From Gnetum montanum (lineage: Eukaryota; Streptophyta; Gnetopsida; Gnetales; Gnetaceae), in the NCBI GenBank assembly GCA_015680685.1, contig MNCI01025089.1, positions 430,543-494,542 on the forward strand: a stretch of 64,000 nt of DNA. Reading direction: 5' to 3'. The notes below the pieces were generated by a model, which saw nothing but the letters and a program-made list of their open reading frames with translations, was not told the DNA's origin and searched no databases. The position numbers were made by a program, and so were the translations under genes. Positions 47,480 to 60,279 of this stretch are shown in pieces. Position 1 is the stretch's first letter, and each line of letters begins with the position of its first letter.

Positions 47480-49110
47480 AGATGCTACATGAGAGGGTCT
47501 ATATGTCTCCTCTTCTTCATCATCACTATTGGTGCCAAAGACATGCTACTCATCATCATCATTTGAAGATGGGAATAGGCCAGGACCTCTACAAGGATGT
47601 ATCTTTACGTGAAACTAAGATGATGTGGCTGGATGTTTGGGAGCTTGCTTGGAAGATGAGGAAGCATCCTTCCTCTAGCATTTCATAGGATTAGATTTTC
47701 TCCATTGAGATGTAGTCACAAATATTATTTCCATTACCTGTTGTTCAAAAGTATTGTCATAAACATGAGATCTGGGTCAAGAATGCATAGGACTAGGGAA
47801 CTCCCCTTGGACATGTGTTGGCATTACATCAAGATCCTTTGAATTAAAGGCATTTTCAAGTCAAATGTCTAGTATGGCCTAGCAGTTATCAAGTGCCTAG
47901 TTCATGCAGGATAGTCCTCCTTAATGTTTGACATAAGAGGAGTGGTAATCTCCTCAAAATGCTATCAATTTGGATGAAGGGGTACTCTAGCTACATCCAT
48001 TCTCTTACAAAGGAAAGTGAGGTTCTAGCCAATGATCCCAAGAGTCCTAGTAAAGGATTTTAGTATATTTTTGAGAGTTGATCTCACTTAGCTACTAACT
48101 AATTTGGACCTTCTCAATTGAGGAGAGGCCCTTAGAAGTGATGTAGATATCTTCTTCCTTGCTTTCTAAGGCTTGGTGCTTGGTTCTACAAATTCAGCAC
48201 GAGTGGAGCTCCTTTTCTCTGAATATCCATCAAGGCTTATCTTACCTTTGAGTAGAGGCATACCGAGCATGTGAACTCCTCTCTAATGAATCAACAAACT
48301 AATGAGAAGAGGATCTTCATAAACTCTCTCTCTAGTGAAAAGACCTAACATCTCTCTGCAAATCATATGGCCCAAGTCTAGTGGCTAACTAGTAAGAAGG
48401 AAATAAAGAACAAAGGCTTGAGTTGGCAACAAATAGCTGTAACTTCCCCCTTTTGCAATGATATTGTAAAACACAATAAGGAAGAGGGTGGAAGCATCTG
48501 AGGTGATATGACTTTTGAGGATATTCCCACGATGTAAAGACACCAACTAACTGAATAGAGCATCATAAAATTCATCTTGGAAAATAGGGATTATACCATT
48601 CAAGGAAATATAAAACATAGAATGAATTGTAACCCTATGAACATCTAACCTAAAAATGCCAAGAATGGACTTAACAACTTGAGGAGAGACTTCAATCAAA
48701 ATGCCCCCAATAGTAGATGTAAAGGTCCCAAAAATAGCATTTGTAATGGCAATGTTACTATAAAATATTTTTATGATAGTCTTAGGAATATAAAAATTCA
48801 TGAAAATAAAAGAGACCTAATTCAAAATATGTAAAATTACCATTAACGCTTTTTTATAACACTCTTGGAAGTAAATAGATCTCTTAGATACTATGAAAAT
48901 AGAGTGAGTTACCTGAAATCTATGTTATGCTTTAGTGAATTTAAATTGAGAAAGATATGTATTTTCATTGCTTGATGATGCTTCTGTGGACTTTTTTTCT
49001 CTTATGTGGTGATGGATTGGATGTTCCAATCTTCCTATGGAGCATGGATTTGCAATAAAATCAACTAATGCACATTGCGGAGAAAGCCTTAGACATTTGC
49101 TCTTGGTCAT
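47480..49110 (-). pseudogene. Plant-transposon-protein-like ORF inside copia element 2
   Basis: A nearly frame-preserved minus-strand reading with few stops. It starts MTKSKCLRLSPQCALVDF. The core reads MNFYIPKTIIKIFYSNIAI, GILIEVSPQVVKSILGI, HRGNILKSHITSDAS, LFLIVFYNIIAKGGSYSYL, LPTQAFVLYFLLVSH and PLDLGHMICREM. This order (FYxN..., a V/I-x-G-x-x-I-x-x-SPxxVxxxLGI block, then an LP/NLIxxxGS block and a LLxxxxLxLGxxIxxxM block) resembles the family named putative plant transposon protein. The C-terminal part (47800-47480) is acidic and serine-rich. It is not close in sequence to ORF X of the gypsy-type element, but is the same domain type by pattern. Function unknown. Confidence 0.6.
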
Positions 49111-49619
49111 CTAAGCTCAGATGAGGAAAATAAGGAAAAATAGAAGTGTTGGCTTTATATAATTGCAGTTTTTGAGGGGTTTTTTTTTAAAAGTTATACG
49201 TCTAAGTTAAATAGTAGACATCTATCTTCAAGTGTATATGTCTATGAGTAGTCATCTATCTTTTTATATAAAAATATGAGGGTAGACATCTAAATTGGTA
49301 TTAAAATGAAGTATGGAAGATTTTAAGGAATTTTTGACATGAATTATAATCCTTCAAGAATTTTAAGCAAGACAAGAAAAAAAATATTACCTTTACTTAC
49401 CTTGCTTGTTGATTGAAGATCTTGAAGTCTAAAGAGATTGGGAATGAGGTTCTTCTTTTGAAGCTCCTCCTATACAAATTTCATGGATCTCTAATGTCTA
49501 AATATTTTTAAGGAAATTGTTGGTGAGAGTTTTTTTACCTTCATATTTTTCACTTAATTCTCCACATCATTTTGTTCTCCTTACCCTTTTGTTTTATCTT
49601 CCACTACTTTTGATCCTAT

Positions 49620-51190
49620 AAGATTTCCTTTCTAGGTGCCTTTAGGTAAGACCAAGGAGTCTTATGATATGAATAGGTATTCATATGATGATATTTTAAA
49701 TTGTAATCCCATTGCTTATGCCCAAATATATTGTAATAATAACATCTAACCTATTTACTTTGGGTAAAATAGTGAAACCTTGGAGCTTCCATTTGCTTGG
49801 ATGAGGTGCTTGTTGATACTTCTACCTTTGGTGGATCCTTTTCTTTGAATGAAATTTGTGTTGGTGCTTCTTCTTGTTGATAACATCCCAACCCATTTTT
49901 ATTGTGTTGACTTCTTCTTTATACCAAAACTATGTGAAGGAATTCTTTTTCTCTAACAAGTCTCTCATTTACAAGTTTTATGTCTCCAATTTCTTTTTCA
50001 ATCTACTCATAAGACAAGGTTAGTTTTCTATTGTTAGTACTTAGGTCTAATTTTTCTTGTGAGAGGTCTAAATATTTCATATTGAGTAGGGATAAATCTT
50101 AATCCTTATCATTTAGAACCTTCTTTAGCTTTATACAAATATTTTGAAAGGACAAAAGTTCATTACATAACAGGGTATACATTTCTTCATCAGTTTCTAT
50201 TAATTGATCATCATCTTCGATTGTGCTATTGCCATCTTTTGCGAGAGCTATGCAAAGGATATGTGAGTCTTCTATGGTCTAAACTTCCTTTTCACTTAGT
50301 TTCTTATCCTAGCTGGTGTAGAAGTTGTTCTTTTTGCACTCTGCATTGAATTAATCTTTCTTTTGGATCTTGCTAGCACTTCAATATTCAGAGGTCACAT
50401 GGCCTTTTACACCACGTATCCAACATTCTATAGAAAATGTATCAAAATTTGAATTTATAAATTCTTAAATTTTTCTCTACCTTTTGTGATAGATTGATTG
50501 GACCATGATTGATTTAATCTTCTTCCTATTCTTGCAAGAATCCTTTGAACTCTTCTTGATAAAATGGCTAGTTCATCTTCATTGTTTTGTTCTTGCTTAA
50601 CTAACACCTTTATCTTTGATGCATATTTGAGGGTGATGGGATTTCCTTTTATTGTCCATTCACTTATGAGATTTATTTGATAAGAAATAAGAACACTTTG
50701 AAGCTATTCAAATTTCAACACTAAAAAGTCTTTGACTTCTTCCATTGTGGTGACTTTTAGTTTGAACTCAAGTTGTAAAGTTCTAATCATTTTTATGATT
50801 ACATTACTTTTTGGAAAATATTTTCTCATTCCTTTTGTTGGCACAACAAGATCATTTTTTCTAAATAATTAGTGCATAATATTTTCTCCTTTCTTTATTT
50901 TAAGCTTTTCATATTCATTTTGCAATACTAAAAGTTTTGATTATTTAACTATGGGTATGCTCTCATAAGTTGCCTCTAAGGTTTCCCATATTTTCTTAGT
51001 GGTTTTACATCCACCTATTGTATTAAACTCAAATTTATTTATTGAATAATATAAAAATATTTTGAATTTTAAATCAAACATGAACTTATCTTTTTCTTTA
51101 GAAGTCCATTTGCCTTATGGCTTGAGTGCTCTAGTGGTGCTATCGATGGGCAGAGTGTAGCCTTCAAGAATTGACTTCCATATGCCTAGC
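49620..51190 (-). pseudogene. Copia element 2 gag
   Basis: Minus strand, starting just after the primer site (MLGIWKSILEGY). Gag core: RALKP, EKDKFMFDLKFKIFLYYSI, NKFEFNTIGGCKTTKKIWE, TLEATYESIPIVK, matching the UBN2-type gag of plant copia. A zinc-knuckle remnant (CWIRGVKGHVTSEY) lies near 50440-50400. Next comes a coiled-coil stretch (NELLSFQNICIKLKK), and a second knuckle-like block (CYYYNIFGHKQWDYNL) near 49740. A handful of stops interrupt it. Gag would assemble particles; no protease follows. Confidence 0.75.
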
Positions 51191-51223
51191 ATGAATTTGA
51201 GAGTACTAAGCTCTTATACTACT

Positions 51224-52307
51224 TTTGGATCAAGAACTTAAGTGTAGTATTAAATAAGTTTCCTAATAAAAATGGCCGTAACAACCAAAATCAAACACAA
51301 ATTTTATGTGATTCTCCAACTTGGGTACATTCACACTCAGAGGGTAGAATCCTTGCACACCTCCAAACTTTGTTACTTCAAAAATGTGGTTTAGAGGGCA
51401 TCATAACCTTTACAAGATTTGAGCATCACTCTAGAGGGTTTTGTCATTTTGAAGCCACTCAACCTTGTAAGGTCCAAACAAGCTTAGAATGTGGTTTCAA
51501 GGATCCCACAACCTTTACAAATGTGAGCTACACACCGACATATTTTTTAATTGTAAAAATACTCAGCCTTACAAGGTTCCATCAAGCTCAATGAAGATGC
51601 CTTCCTATAAGAAGCACATGAACCTCACAGGGCTACAAATAAAGAAGAAAAATATCAAGAAGAAACTGTAATTAAATTTAGAGATTCCTTGTAATGAGGC
51701 TCAATACAACTAATAAAAAAATGAAAATGATAGAACAATGAAGGACAATCACAAAATTTCTTTGATAAGCCTAGGAAAGATTTCACACTAAATAGTACTT
51801 GCATATTTCCCAAGAAATTCACTTTATCTTATACTCTTGGAGTTTTCAAAAACTCCTCAAAATTTATGCAATGGCTATTAAACTACTAGTATGAATGTCT
51901 ACTTTAAGGATGAGATATCTATCTGTGGCTATCTGCAATGTAGGAGAGGCATCTATCTTGATGTGTAGACATATACCTGTAGGTGTATGCCTATATATGT
52001 TTATCTTCCAAGATAGATGTATGCTATTTTCCGTAAACATCTACTCAGCTTTCACACTTTGAAATTTTATTCATTTGACATGTTAGTAGTCTTTAGAACA
52101 TCTTTATTTGGCTTGTATACTCTATTTCCATCCATGCTCTCATCTTGTCCATTTAGTGTTCACTTCGACATCTCTTGATATTGAAGTCTTGGATCTCCAT
52201 ATGATGTTGTTATTCATTCTACTCTTTCATGGTCTTGAAAAACTATCAATACATACGCATTCTACATTCTTCATTTTCTCTAAGGTTGACATACCAAAAG
52301 GTCAACA
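51224..52307 (-). mobile_element. Copia element 2, 5' LTR
   Basis: Direct partner of 45870-46954, 1084 against 1085 bp. It is followed, on the minus strand, by AGTAGTATAAGAGC, a decayed Met-tRNA primer site. Confidence 0.85.
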
Positions 52308-52312
52308 AGGTT
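52308..52312. repeat. Candidate target duplication AGGTT (right)
   Basis: Matches 45865-45869; it directly follows the LTR of copia element 2. Confidence 0.6.
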
Positions 52313-55300
52313 ATTGGATATGCTTATGGAACTTTAACTATCATAGCCAATATTTAGTGATGCCAAGTTTAGTGATTAGCCTTTGAAGTCATATAGTTGC
52401 TTTGCATGCTAAGTTAGGAACAACAAATTCAAATTTAGTGATAGACTGAGTAACACAAGATTATTTTTGATTTTTCCAAGATATAACACCATCATATAGA
52501 TTAAACACATATCCACTAGGAGATTTCTTAGAATTAGTATAACCATCCCAATCTATATATAAAAAAAATCATGAAGTCCATTTGAATGATTTTTGTAACA
52601 AATCCCACTATTCACAATACCACGATATTGTAAGACTTACTTCACTACAACCTAGTGTTGTTTTCCTATATTAGACATATAAATAGTAAGTTTTCTAACC
52701 ATGTCAACAATGTTAGGTTTAGTATAGATCATTGCATACATTAAACTACTAATAGAACTAGCATATGGAATTTTAACCTTGAGCTCTTTTTCTTCTTTTT
52801 TCTTTAAAAATTGTTCATTTGAGAGTTTAATACTAGTTTCATAGGAAGTAGTCATATTTTCAACATACGTAGATTGTCCAAGCTAAACCTTTTTATCAAC
52901 TCTATCTCTTTTAATTTCCATTCCTAGAATATTTTGTGTAGCACAAAGATCCTTCATCTATTATTGAGAATATAGATAAATTTTTAACTCCTAAATATCA
53001 TTTATGTCATTACCTACTATTAACATGTCACCAACATATAGCAACAAGATAATATCATATGGTTATTAACATACATCTAGTAGTCTTCTACAATTCAAAT
53101 GAAGCCAAGATTTATCATATGGTTATTAAACTTTCTATTCCACATCCTTGGTACTTGTTTGGGTTCATATAATGATTTTAGTAATCAACACACCATATGC
53201 TCTTTTCCTTTTATTTTATATCTTTCAAGTTGAAGCATATAGGTTTCTTCCTTAAGATCATCATTAAGGAATGTTGTTTTTACATCCATTTGTTCATGTT
53301 TAAGATCATAAAGAGTTGTAATGGATAAAAATAATCTTATGGATGTGAATTTAACTATTGGAGAAAAGATTTCATCATGATTAATTACTTTTTTCTAAGA
53401 ATACCCTTTAGCTACAGGTTGAGTCTTGTATTGTTTCCTAACTTTTATTTCGTATACACATTTATTTCCAATGGGTTTTCTATATAGTGGAAGTTCAACC
53501 AATTTCCATGTTTTATTTTTAGGAATTACTGATATTTCAACATCCATTTCTTGTTTCCATTCTATGTTTTGCATAGATAAACATACCTCATCATATGTTG
53601 ATGGCTCATCATTTTTAGTAAACAATACAAATTCCTCTATATGTGATCATAATTTTGTAATACATGTTAAAAAACTTAATGGCTCATCTTCATTGAAATT
53701 ATTTTCTTCCTCTTCATGTTATTCTTCCTCATCCACTATAATATCACCATCCCATTTTCTAGGGATAATATTCCTAGTTGAGAGAGGATGACCCTTAGAA
53801 ATTTCATTATTAATTTCAATAGGCACATACATAGGATTTACATAATTTTATGGAGTTTTAGCATTTAAAGATTCCTCCTTCATAGATACACATTTTTCTC
53901 TTAAGATGACATCTTAACTATAAATAATCATTTTATTTTTTTGTTTATAAAACTTATAAGCTTTGATAACATGTTCATAGCTAAGAAAATACATTTAAAA
54001 GACTTAAAGTCTAATTTTGACCTATTAGATTTTGGAATATGTACATAGTCTTCACAACCAAAAATCTTCAAATAATTTAACTTAGTGGATCTTTCACTCC
54101 AAACTTCCTTTAGAATTGTTTTTTTGCTAACTGTTGATGAAGGAGATCTATTGATAAGATAACATGAAGTCATTATTTCTTCATCCTAGAAACACTTTTC
54201 AAAATCAAATTTACTAAGCATACATTCGACATGTTCCATCAATGTTTTATTCAAGCACTCTACTACTCCATTTTTTAGTAGTTCTTTGGATAGTTTTCTA
54301 CCTTTAAATACCTTATTCTTTTCAAAAAGAATTAAATTCATTAGAGAAAAATTCATCATCATTGCTAGTTCTAAAGATGTTAATTTTCTTTCCTAAATAA
54401 TTGTGAACAAGAGCTTTGAATTCTTTAAATTTTCTAAACATCTTAAATTTATGTCTTAATAAATAAATGTAGCTCTTCTAGAATAATCATTAATAAAAGA
54501 AATGTAATGCAAAGCACCTTTAAGGAAACTTTTTAAAATGTCTTTAACTACTTCAGATACATCACTATGTATAAGTTGTAATATTTGAGGAGATTTAGAT
54601 TACATTTCTAAAAACTATGATACCTCTATTTATAACGTAGACAATGATGGCACAAAACTGAGGAATCTTTTGAAAACTTAAATTTACATTATTTGTAAAG
54701 TTCCTTAAGTCATTTTTTACTAAGATGTCCCATTATTTTATGTCACAAATTAATACTTAACTTCAAACCAACAATAAAAAATGCACTTAATTTCTATTTT
54801 AATGTCTTAGCTTCTAATTTATACAACTTACCTATTTTTATTCCAAAAGCCAAAGGAGATGAATGATGTAATATTGAACATTTTCTATCTCCAAAGATCA
54901 TAGTTAGTTCTAAATCATCCAATTCAATTACAAATAAAGGGATTTTTAGTAAGTGTTGGAACATGACATACATTGGGAATTGATTTAATTGCTCTATTAT
55001 TAAATTGAATCTATACCTTTTCATAACCTACAACTTTTCCACACGATTACCCAATTTTATCATTCTAAGTTCAAAAGATGTATACTCACTAAACCAATTA
55101 ACATGTGGAGTGTACTATTGAGATGCACCTAAGTTCACATACCATGAATATGTATCAACATAATTAGAAGAAGATACAACATACAAATCTCCCTCTCTAC
55201 TAAGAGGGATTTTATAACATTTTGAAACATTACTCTTTTTATCCTTTTTAGAATTATAATCTTTATTTGTATGAAAAAATTTATCATAATTTTAATACTT

Positions 55301-56023
55301 AAATTCCCTATTTATAAATTTTTGAGGCTTATTCTTAAATTGAGGTCTCCTAATAAATTTTTTCTTTACATTGATTTTGATAAATAATACTTCATTTTAA
55401 GGAGTAGAAGTTTTTCTTCTCTCTTCCTCAAACAATAATTGATCAACAATATTATCAAAAATAAAGTTGATAGACGTATTACTTACAACCATTAAAAATG
55501 TATTTCACAAATCTAGAAGTGTGTTGAGGAATGTGATGCATTAATCTTCTCTGTCCATTTTCGCCCCAATAGATTGTAATTGATGAACTAACATATTGAA
55601 GGTGTTCAAGTATTCAACAATATTTATACCTTCAATTGTTTTACATTCATATAATCAATTCTTTAAAAATAACTTATTTGTTAAGGATTTCATTTTGTAT
55701 AAAGCTTGTAGTTTATCCCACAAATCTGTAATAAAAGAAATATTGGAAACATTGAGTAATATTGAATCCAACAAACATAAATGAATGGTACTTATTATTT
55801 TTAAATTTAATTTTTTCCATTATTCATTAGAAACTTTGTTTTCCTTCATTTCTAAGAGTGCATTGTTTTGATTTTTTTTTTCAACAAATAAATCCTCCAT
55901 CTTGATCTTCCATAGTTCGTAGGTAGATCTATTGAATTCTCAAATCTCAATTTTGATCATGATTTCCTTTCCAAACACTTAGAAAAAAAAACCATTTGTG
56001 TAAGACCTTGATTTGCTAACAAT
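52308..56023 (-). pseudogene. Copia element 1 gag-pol polyprotein
   Basis: Minus strand, classical copia order. Gag (55960-55250): ELWKIKMEDLFVE, NEWKKLNLK-like, then LWDKLQALYKMKSLTNKL and GINIVEYLNTFNMLVHQL (UBN2 type). Protease near 55165-55090: YSWYVNLGAS, TPHVNWFSEY (the catalytic DSGAS has become NLGAS). Pre-integrase and integrase 54990-53900: LDDLELTMIFGDRKC, KLNYLKIFGCEDYVHIP. RT 53650-52900: WKQEMDVEISVIPKNKTWKL, VYEIKVR, YKTQPVAKGYS, then YVGDMLIVGNDI (53038-53000), where YVDD has become YVGD. RNase H region: KIPYASSISSLMYAMIYTKP, MSNIGKQHW-like. Stops and two catalytic losses show it is dead. Confidence 0.85.
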
Positions 56024-56235
56024 TGCTATTCATAATCTCTTGCACATGATATTAACAGTTTTCTTTAATAAAATGAAGAATATTTGAAAAACTTAGAAGG
56101 ACACAAAGTTATCTTGGGAAAACCCTGAAAGTGAAAAACTCTAGTAAAAAATTTATTCCTGGACCATTAGTAGTAGCACATTATCAAAATATTGAAGCAC
56201 AAAGAAACAAATACAATGGAGGAGGATTTAATCTC
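56024..56235 (-). mobile_element. Copia element 1, 5' LTR (truncated)
   Basis: Matches the last half of the 3' LTR at 45177-45400 (AAAATGAAGAATATTTG, ATTGAAGCACAAAGA). The upstream ~230 bp of LTR are missing, where family A gag-protease sequence takes over. It is followed on the minus strand by ATTGTTAGCAAATCAAGGTC, a decayed primer site. Confidence 0.65.
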
Positions 56236-56239
56236 ATGT

Positions 56240-57080
56240 GTTATAACTAATGCTTCTAGGAAATATTATCAATCTTCTATTGATTTATTTATAGGGGAAA
56301 ATTCAAGGCAATGTAGTAGGAAATTCTATCATAAGTGCAGATGTGAGAATCATGAAAATAGATCCATATTACCCTCTCTATGTTGTGAAGCGAATAATTA
56401 TTCATGCTAGAAAAAACCCATATCTAGGAAATCTCAATGAAATTTCAAGGATAAGTTTCACAGCTATGTTTGGTAGAGGTAATAAGATGGTACCTGATGA
56501 TGATGTCATTACAGTCTCCATGTCTATGGTAGATACATGGGTAGTTAAAGAAAGATATTTACTTGAAAAATGACTAGATCCTGATAGTCCCATGGTAGAA
56601 ATTCAAATTAATGAGAAAGCTCATTGTCTAGCTCTTTGTGACTCTAGTTTAGGAGTTAATATCATCTAATCGTATTAATATATTTATTAAAGGATTTCTC
56701 CTCTTAAGAGAACCAACATTTGATTGGAGCTAATGGACCAATCCTATACATATCCTATGGGATAGGTAAATGATGTGCTAACTATTGTAGGCATGTCATA
56801 TCTAGTAGATTTCTTACTGATCAAGTCAAAAGACAAGGTGAAAGATAATTTTCTTATTATCATTTGTAGGACTTGGTTGAGCATCATCAATGCTAGGTTG
56901 GTCTTCCAAGACCTTAACCTTGAAATTTGTAGAAGAGATAAAACTAGAAGGATGTATTATAAGAAAATACCTTGTGATCCTTCTTGGTCTATTAGCATCA
57001 TGCACTTGTGCCATTTAAGTGAGCTATACGGAACTTTTGATGGACAATACTTTGTATACCATAATGAAAACCTTTGATCT
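56240..57080 (+). pseudogene. Family A protease remnant, another copy
   Basis: Reads LDPDSPMVEIQINEKAH, then LCDSSLGVNIIS (active-site region, DSG changed to DSS) near 56630-56670, and DNFLIIICRTWLSIINARLV near 56845-56905 (ILGRPWL block decayed). It is homologous to 1-1123 (LTDPGSPFIYLQIAG, LLDSGSGVNLIS, IIMGRAWLSTVDA). As in the first copy, it is followed within about 70 bases by GTTGTGGGGGAG and non-coding DNA, with no reverse transcriptase. Confidence 0.65.
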
Positions 57081-59453
57081 TTAAGCATGTATAACTCTGA
57101 GTTTAATACTCAAAGGTCTACTGGATGAGGCACATGGATAGTTGTGGGGGAGAAATCCTCCATGGCATGTCAAAAATTTATTTCCCTATTATTTTCATTT
57201 CTTCATTTAATAAGTTTCATATGTTTAGTTAGAATTTTTTGTATTTTTGAGCTTAATGAATAATTAATTATGATATTCTATTTTATTTTAGAATTTTTTT
57301 TTTGTGTGTGTATGGAAAAGCAAATTAATAAGCTTTATGAATGTTCAACCAATAAACCAATGATGGATGTGTGAGTTACAGATGCGATGAAAATGCGAGA
57401 GTGCTAAAAAGGTTCAATGTGAAGCCTTGATTAATGGAATGATCATAGAACAAATTCATCCATCCACTTTTCTTCTATCCATCATCAATGAACTAGATTT
57501 AGTAGGGAGTTAGGATTTACACTGTGAGCTATTAAAGCTAATGCTACTAGAATTGTGGGCATGTAGTGGGTCCACATCTTAGGATATGAGCTCTAGAATC
57601 TTAGGATAATTCTTGATCACTGGTGAGAAATGGGTGTATCATCAAAAATTCTTCAACATTAGATGGGTCTAATTAATGTGACTGGATCAAGCTGCATGTG
57701 TTACCTTCCTCTGGCCATCCTAGTTGGAACAGGTTTGTGATCTCATGAAATTATGCATGGCATGTAGTGAGAGATGAATTCTCATGTTCATGAAAGTTGA
57801 AGACTCTAAGTGGTGATCTATTACTTCAGTCATGCCCATGATTCCCATCCCCCATAAAAACATTGTTTATATAAAATGAAAAATAAAGAAAAATGATATT
57901 AAAAAGGAAAAGAAAAGGAAAATATGGAAAAAATGAATGAATTAAATTTTCAAAAATGAAAATGATGAAAATAAAAAGAAAGAGAACAAAAATAACATAC
58001 TAATGGTAAGGAGAAGAGGAGGTGAGAAGAGCAATGTAACTTCAAGCTTATCAGTCCATACAAATTGATATTTTTACCATTCAAAGTAATGTTATGAATG
58101 CTCAAACTAATATTAAAATGAGTGGTTGAACGAATGCTTATGAAAGCCTTTCTCATGTTCAACCCATCACCTAGATTACTTAACTTTCCAAACTATCATA
58201 GTCCAATACAATCTCTTGCTTATCCATCTACATGGACATGAACACCTAGAAGTCTCTATCTTGGTGAATTTTGATCATGTCAATTGTTGCTTTCACACAA
58301 ATCCCAAACTCATTTGTTCCAAGGGTCGACATTGCCATTCTTAACCCAAGCCTTAACCACATTTAAAATTGAAATATTCCATTTATTGATCATAATATTG
58401 TAATTTTGTTAGGATGTTGGCTTAGTTAGAGCAACCAAGGGAATTGACAGGAGGTTTTTGATAAAGAAAAATTTGGAGAACCTATTGTTCATACATGCAC
58501 AAATGGAGGAAAATGAAACTAGAATCTTTACTTCTAGATTTTCTATTAGACATTACTTGGTTTGGTCTCATCAATGATTAGAATATGGATAAATCAAGGC
58601 TATATGACACTAAAAGTGATAGGTGTGACCTTTCACTTAGAAGGGAGAATTGAAGGTCTTATTGTATGAATGAGTAGTAATGAAGGTATGGAACATTGAA
58701 TCTCTTGTGGGATGTAGGACATTCTCACATGCTTCATGAGCTAATTGAATGATTAGCTAGGGTTATAGGATGCTACACTCTTATCCTTCTCTTTATCATA
58801 CATTATTCATTCTCCATATCTTCCATTCGTTTATTGTCAATTGTGGTGTGTGGCATGAAGTCAACTAGATAAAGTGGAGGATGTGATTTAGCAATCCAAG
58901 GGGCCAAACTCATGTTTGATACTCATGTCTCACCAGTAGTTAGGAATTCATGGATGTCTCATCAATGGACTTCACAAGGATAACAAAGACAAGTGCCTAT
59001 TATAAGGAAGACCTACTTGTAAATCCTTGGTGGATTGACATTGTAATTGAGTAAGCTAAAGCTTATCTCCTAGTGATGATAATGGTTGAATTACAAAAGG
59101 TACTTGATTGGTCTTCCACTTTTGTGGGTGTTAACTCTTCGTACTTTAAGATTTGATTATGATAACTCTCTCTAGTTCACCTCATTTATGGTTTTATTTT
59201 ATAATTCTTAGTGTTATAATCATTCTCCCATTTTTCCAATCCCTGTTTCCTAGCTTTTGGTTCATTAGAATGAATAAATTAATTAATCAACTCAATTTCC
59301 ATAATTTTGGATGTCACTAAAGGTATGTTTGTAATGTTTTTGTTATCTTACTCCTTAGATGCTTTATTAGGTCGGTTTCTGGATCTAGAAGTTAAGGAAG
59401 GTAAGTTGAGTGTGTGAGTTATGAATATTCAAATCTTTTCATGCTTGGGAGAA
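57081..59453 (+). mobile_element. Family A-like 3' non-coding region
   Basis: Starts with AGTTGTGGGGGAGAAATCC (57142 on), paralleling CAGTCATGGGGGAGATGG at 1282. It includes CATCCATCCAC near 57460, like 1594 onward. No coding frame is supported. A purine-rich CTTGGGAGAA precedes a possible LTR start at 59454. Confidence 0.45.
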
Positions 59454-60279
59454 TGCACTAATGCATCCCTTACATCAGTGTAGGAGCATCAATGGTCCTT
59501 TGCCAATGGAGTCCCCACCCCCTCACATTAATAAATTAGTATAAATGGGAGCTCCTCCCAAGGTCATTCCACACTTCTCTTTTATAAATTTTGTTTTCCT
59601 TTGATTTTCCTTAGTGACAAACAAGCATGAATTTACTAGATTTTTACTTTAGAGGTTAGATTAGTGATATTTTTACATGCATTCTTCTTGATCTTTGTTG
59701 TCCTTGGTGTTCTTAGCATGGTTCAAGCCTAATATCCTATAACTAAATCATGGATGGCAACATTAATTTTAGTATATATTTAATGCATTTAATAGTTATT
59801 TTAGTGCATCTACCTTATTTTTACTTGCTCATGCATGTCATGATTTTACAATTGTGATAATGTTTCTCAAGTATTTCCAAGGTTTATGATTATCATTTTT
59901 TTCACATGTAATTTTTGCAATGTTAGTATAATGCATAGGGAACTTAATTGATTTTTAGTAATCTTTATAGCTCACCATGTTAGGATAGATGTTACCAAAG
60001 CTTCATAGACCAAGTAGGTAAAAGGTTGAATAATCTTGAGCTTTCATCTAAAGGTCTTTGTGTGAACTAGCAGTTCCTAAGGAAAAGGAAAGAAAATAAC
60101 TTAGATCTCCTTATCTAAAACTTGTATTTTCTATTTTTAAAAATTCTCCATCTAGAAGTAAATCAGGAAGCATGTAGTTACATTCTTGATATTTGGATCA
60201 AAAATGTGCAAAATAGTAGGAGGCTAAACAAGTACTGAAGAATCTAGCAAAAGACAATTATAGTTATTAGAAAATATGG
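59454..60279 (+). mobile_element. Possible LTR fragment
   Basis: Begins TGCACTAATGCATCCC after a purine tract and has TAGTATAAATGGGAGC (TATA) near 59538. It later has ATGCATTTAATAGTTATTTTAG, like the family A LTR at 23581. It is cut at 60280 by the family B LTR. Ends are uncertain. Confidence 0.35.

Larger units (their letters stand above)
45870..52307 (-). mobile_element. Copia-type element 2: gag plus plant-transposon-like ORF, no pol
   Basis: Minus-strand element bounded by two ~1.08-kb direct LTRs (51224-52307 is 5', 45870-46954 is 3') and AGGTT duplications. It is inserted in copia element 1. Order: 5' LTR, primer site TAGTATAAGAGC (plus 51210-51221; compare TGGTATCAGAGC for initiator Met tRNA), gag (51190-49620), plant-transposon-protein-like frame (49110-47480), 3' LTR. 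No protease, integrase, RT or RNase H motif is seen in the 4.3 kb between LTRs. Confidence 0.75.
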
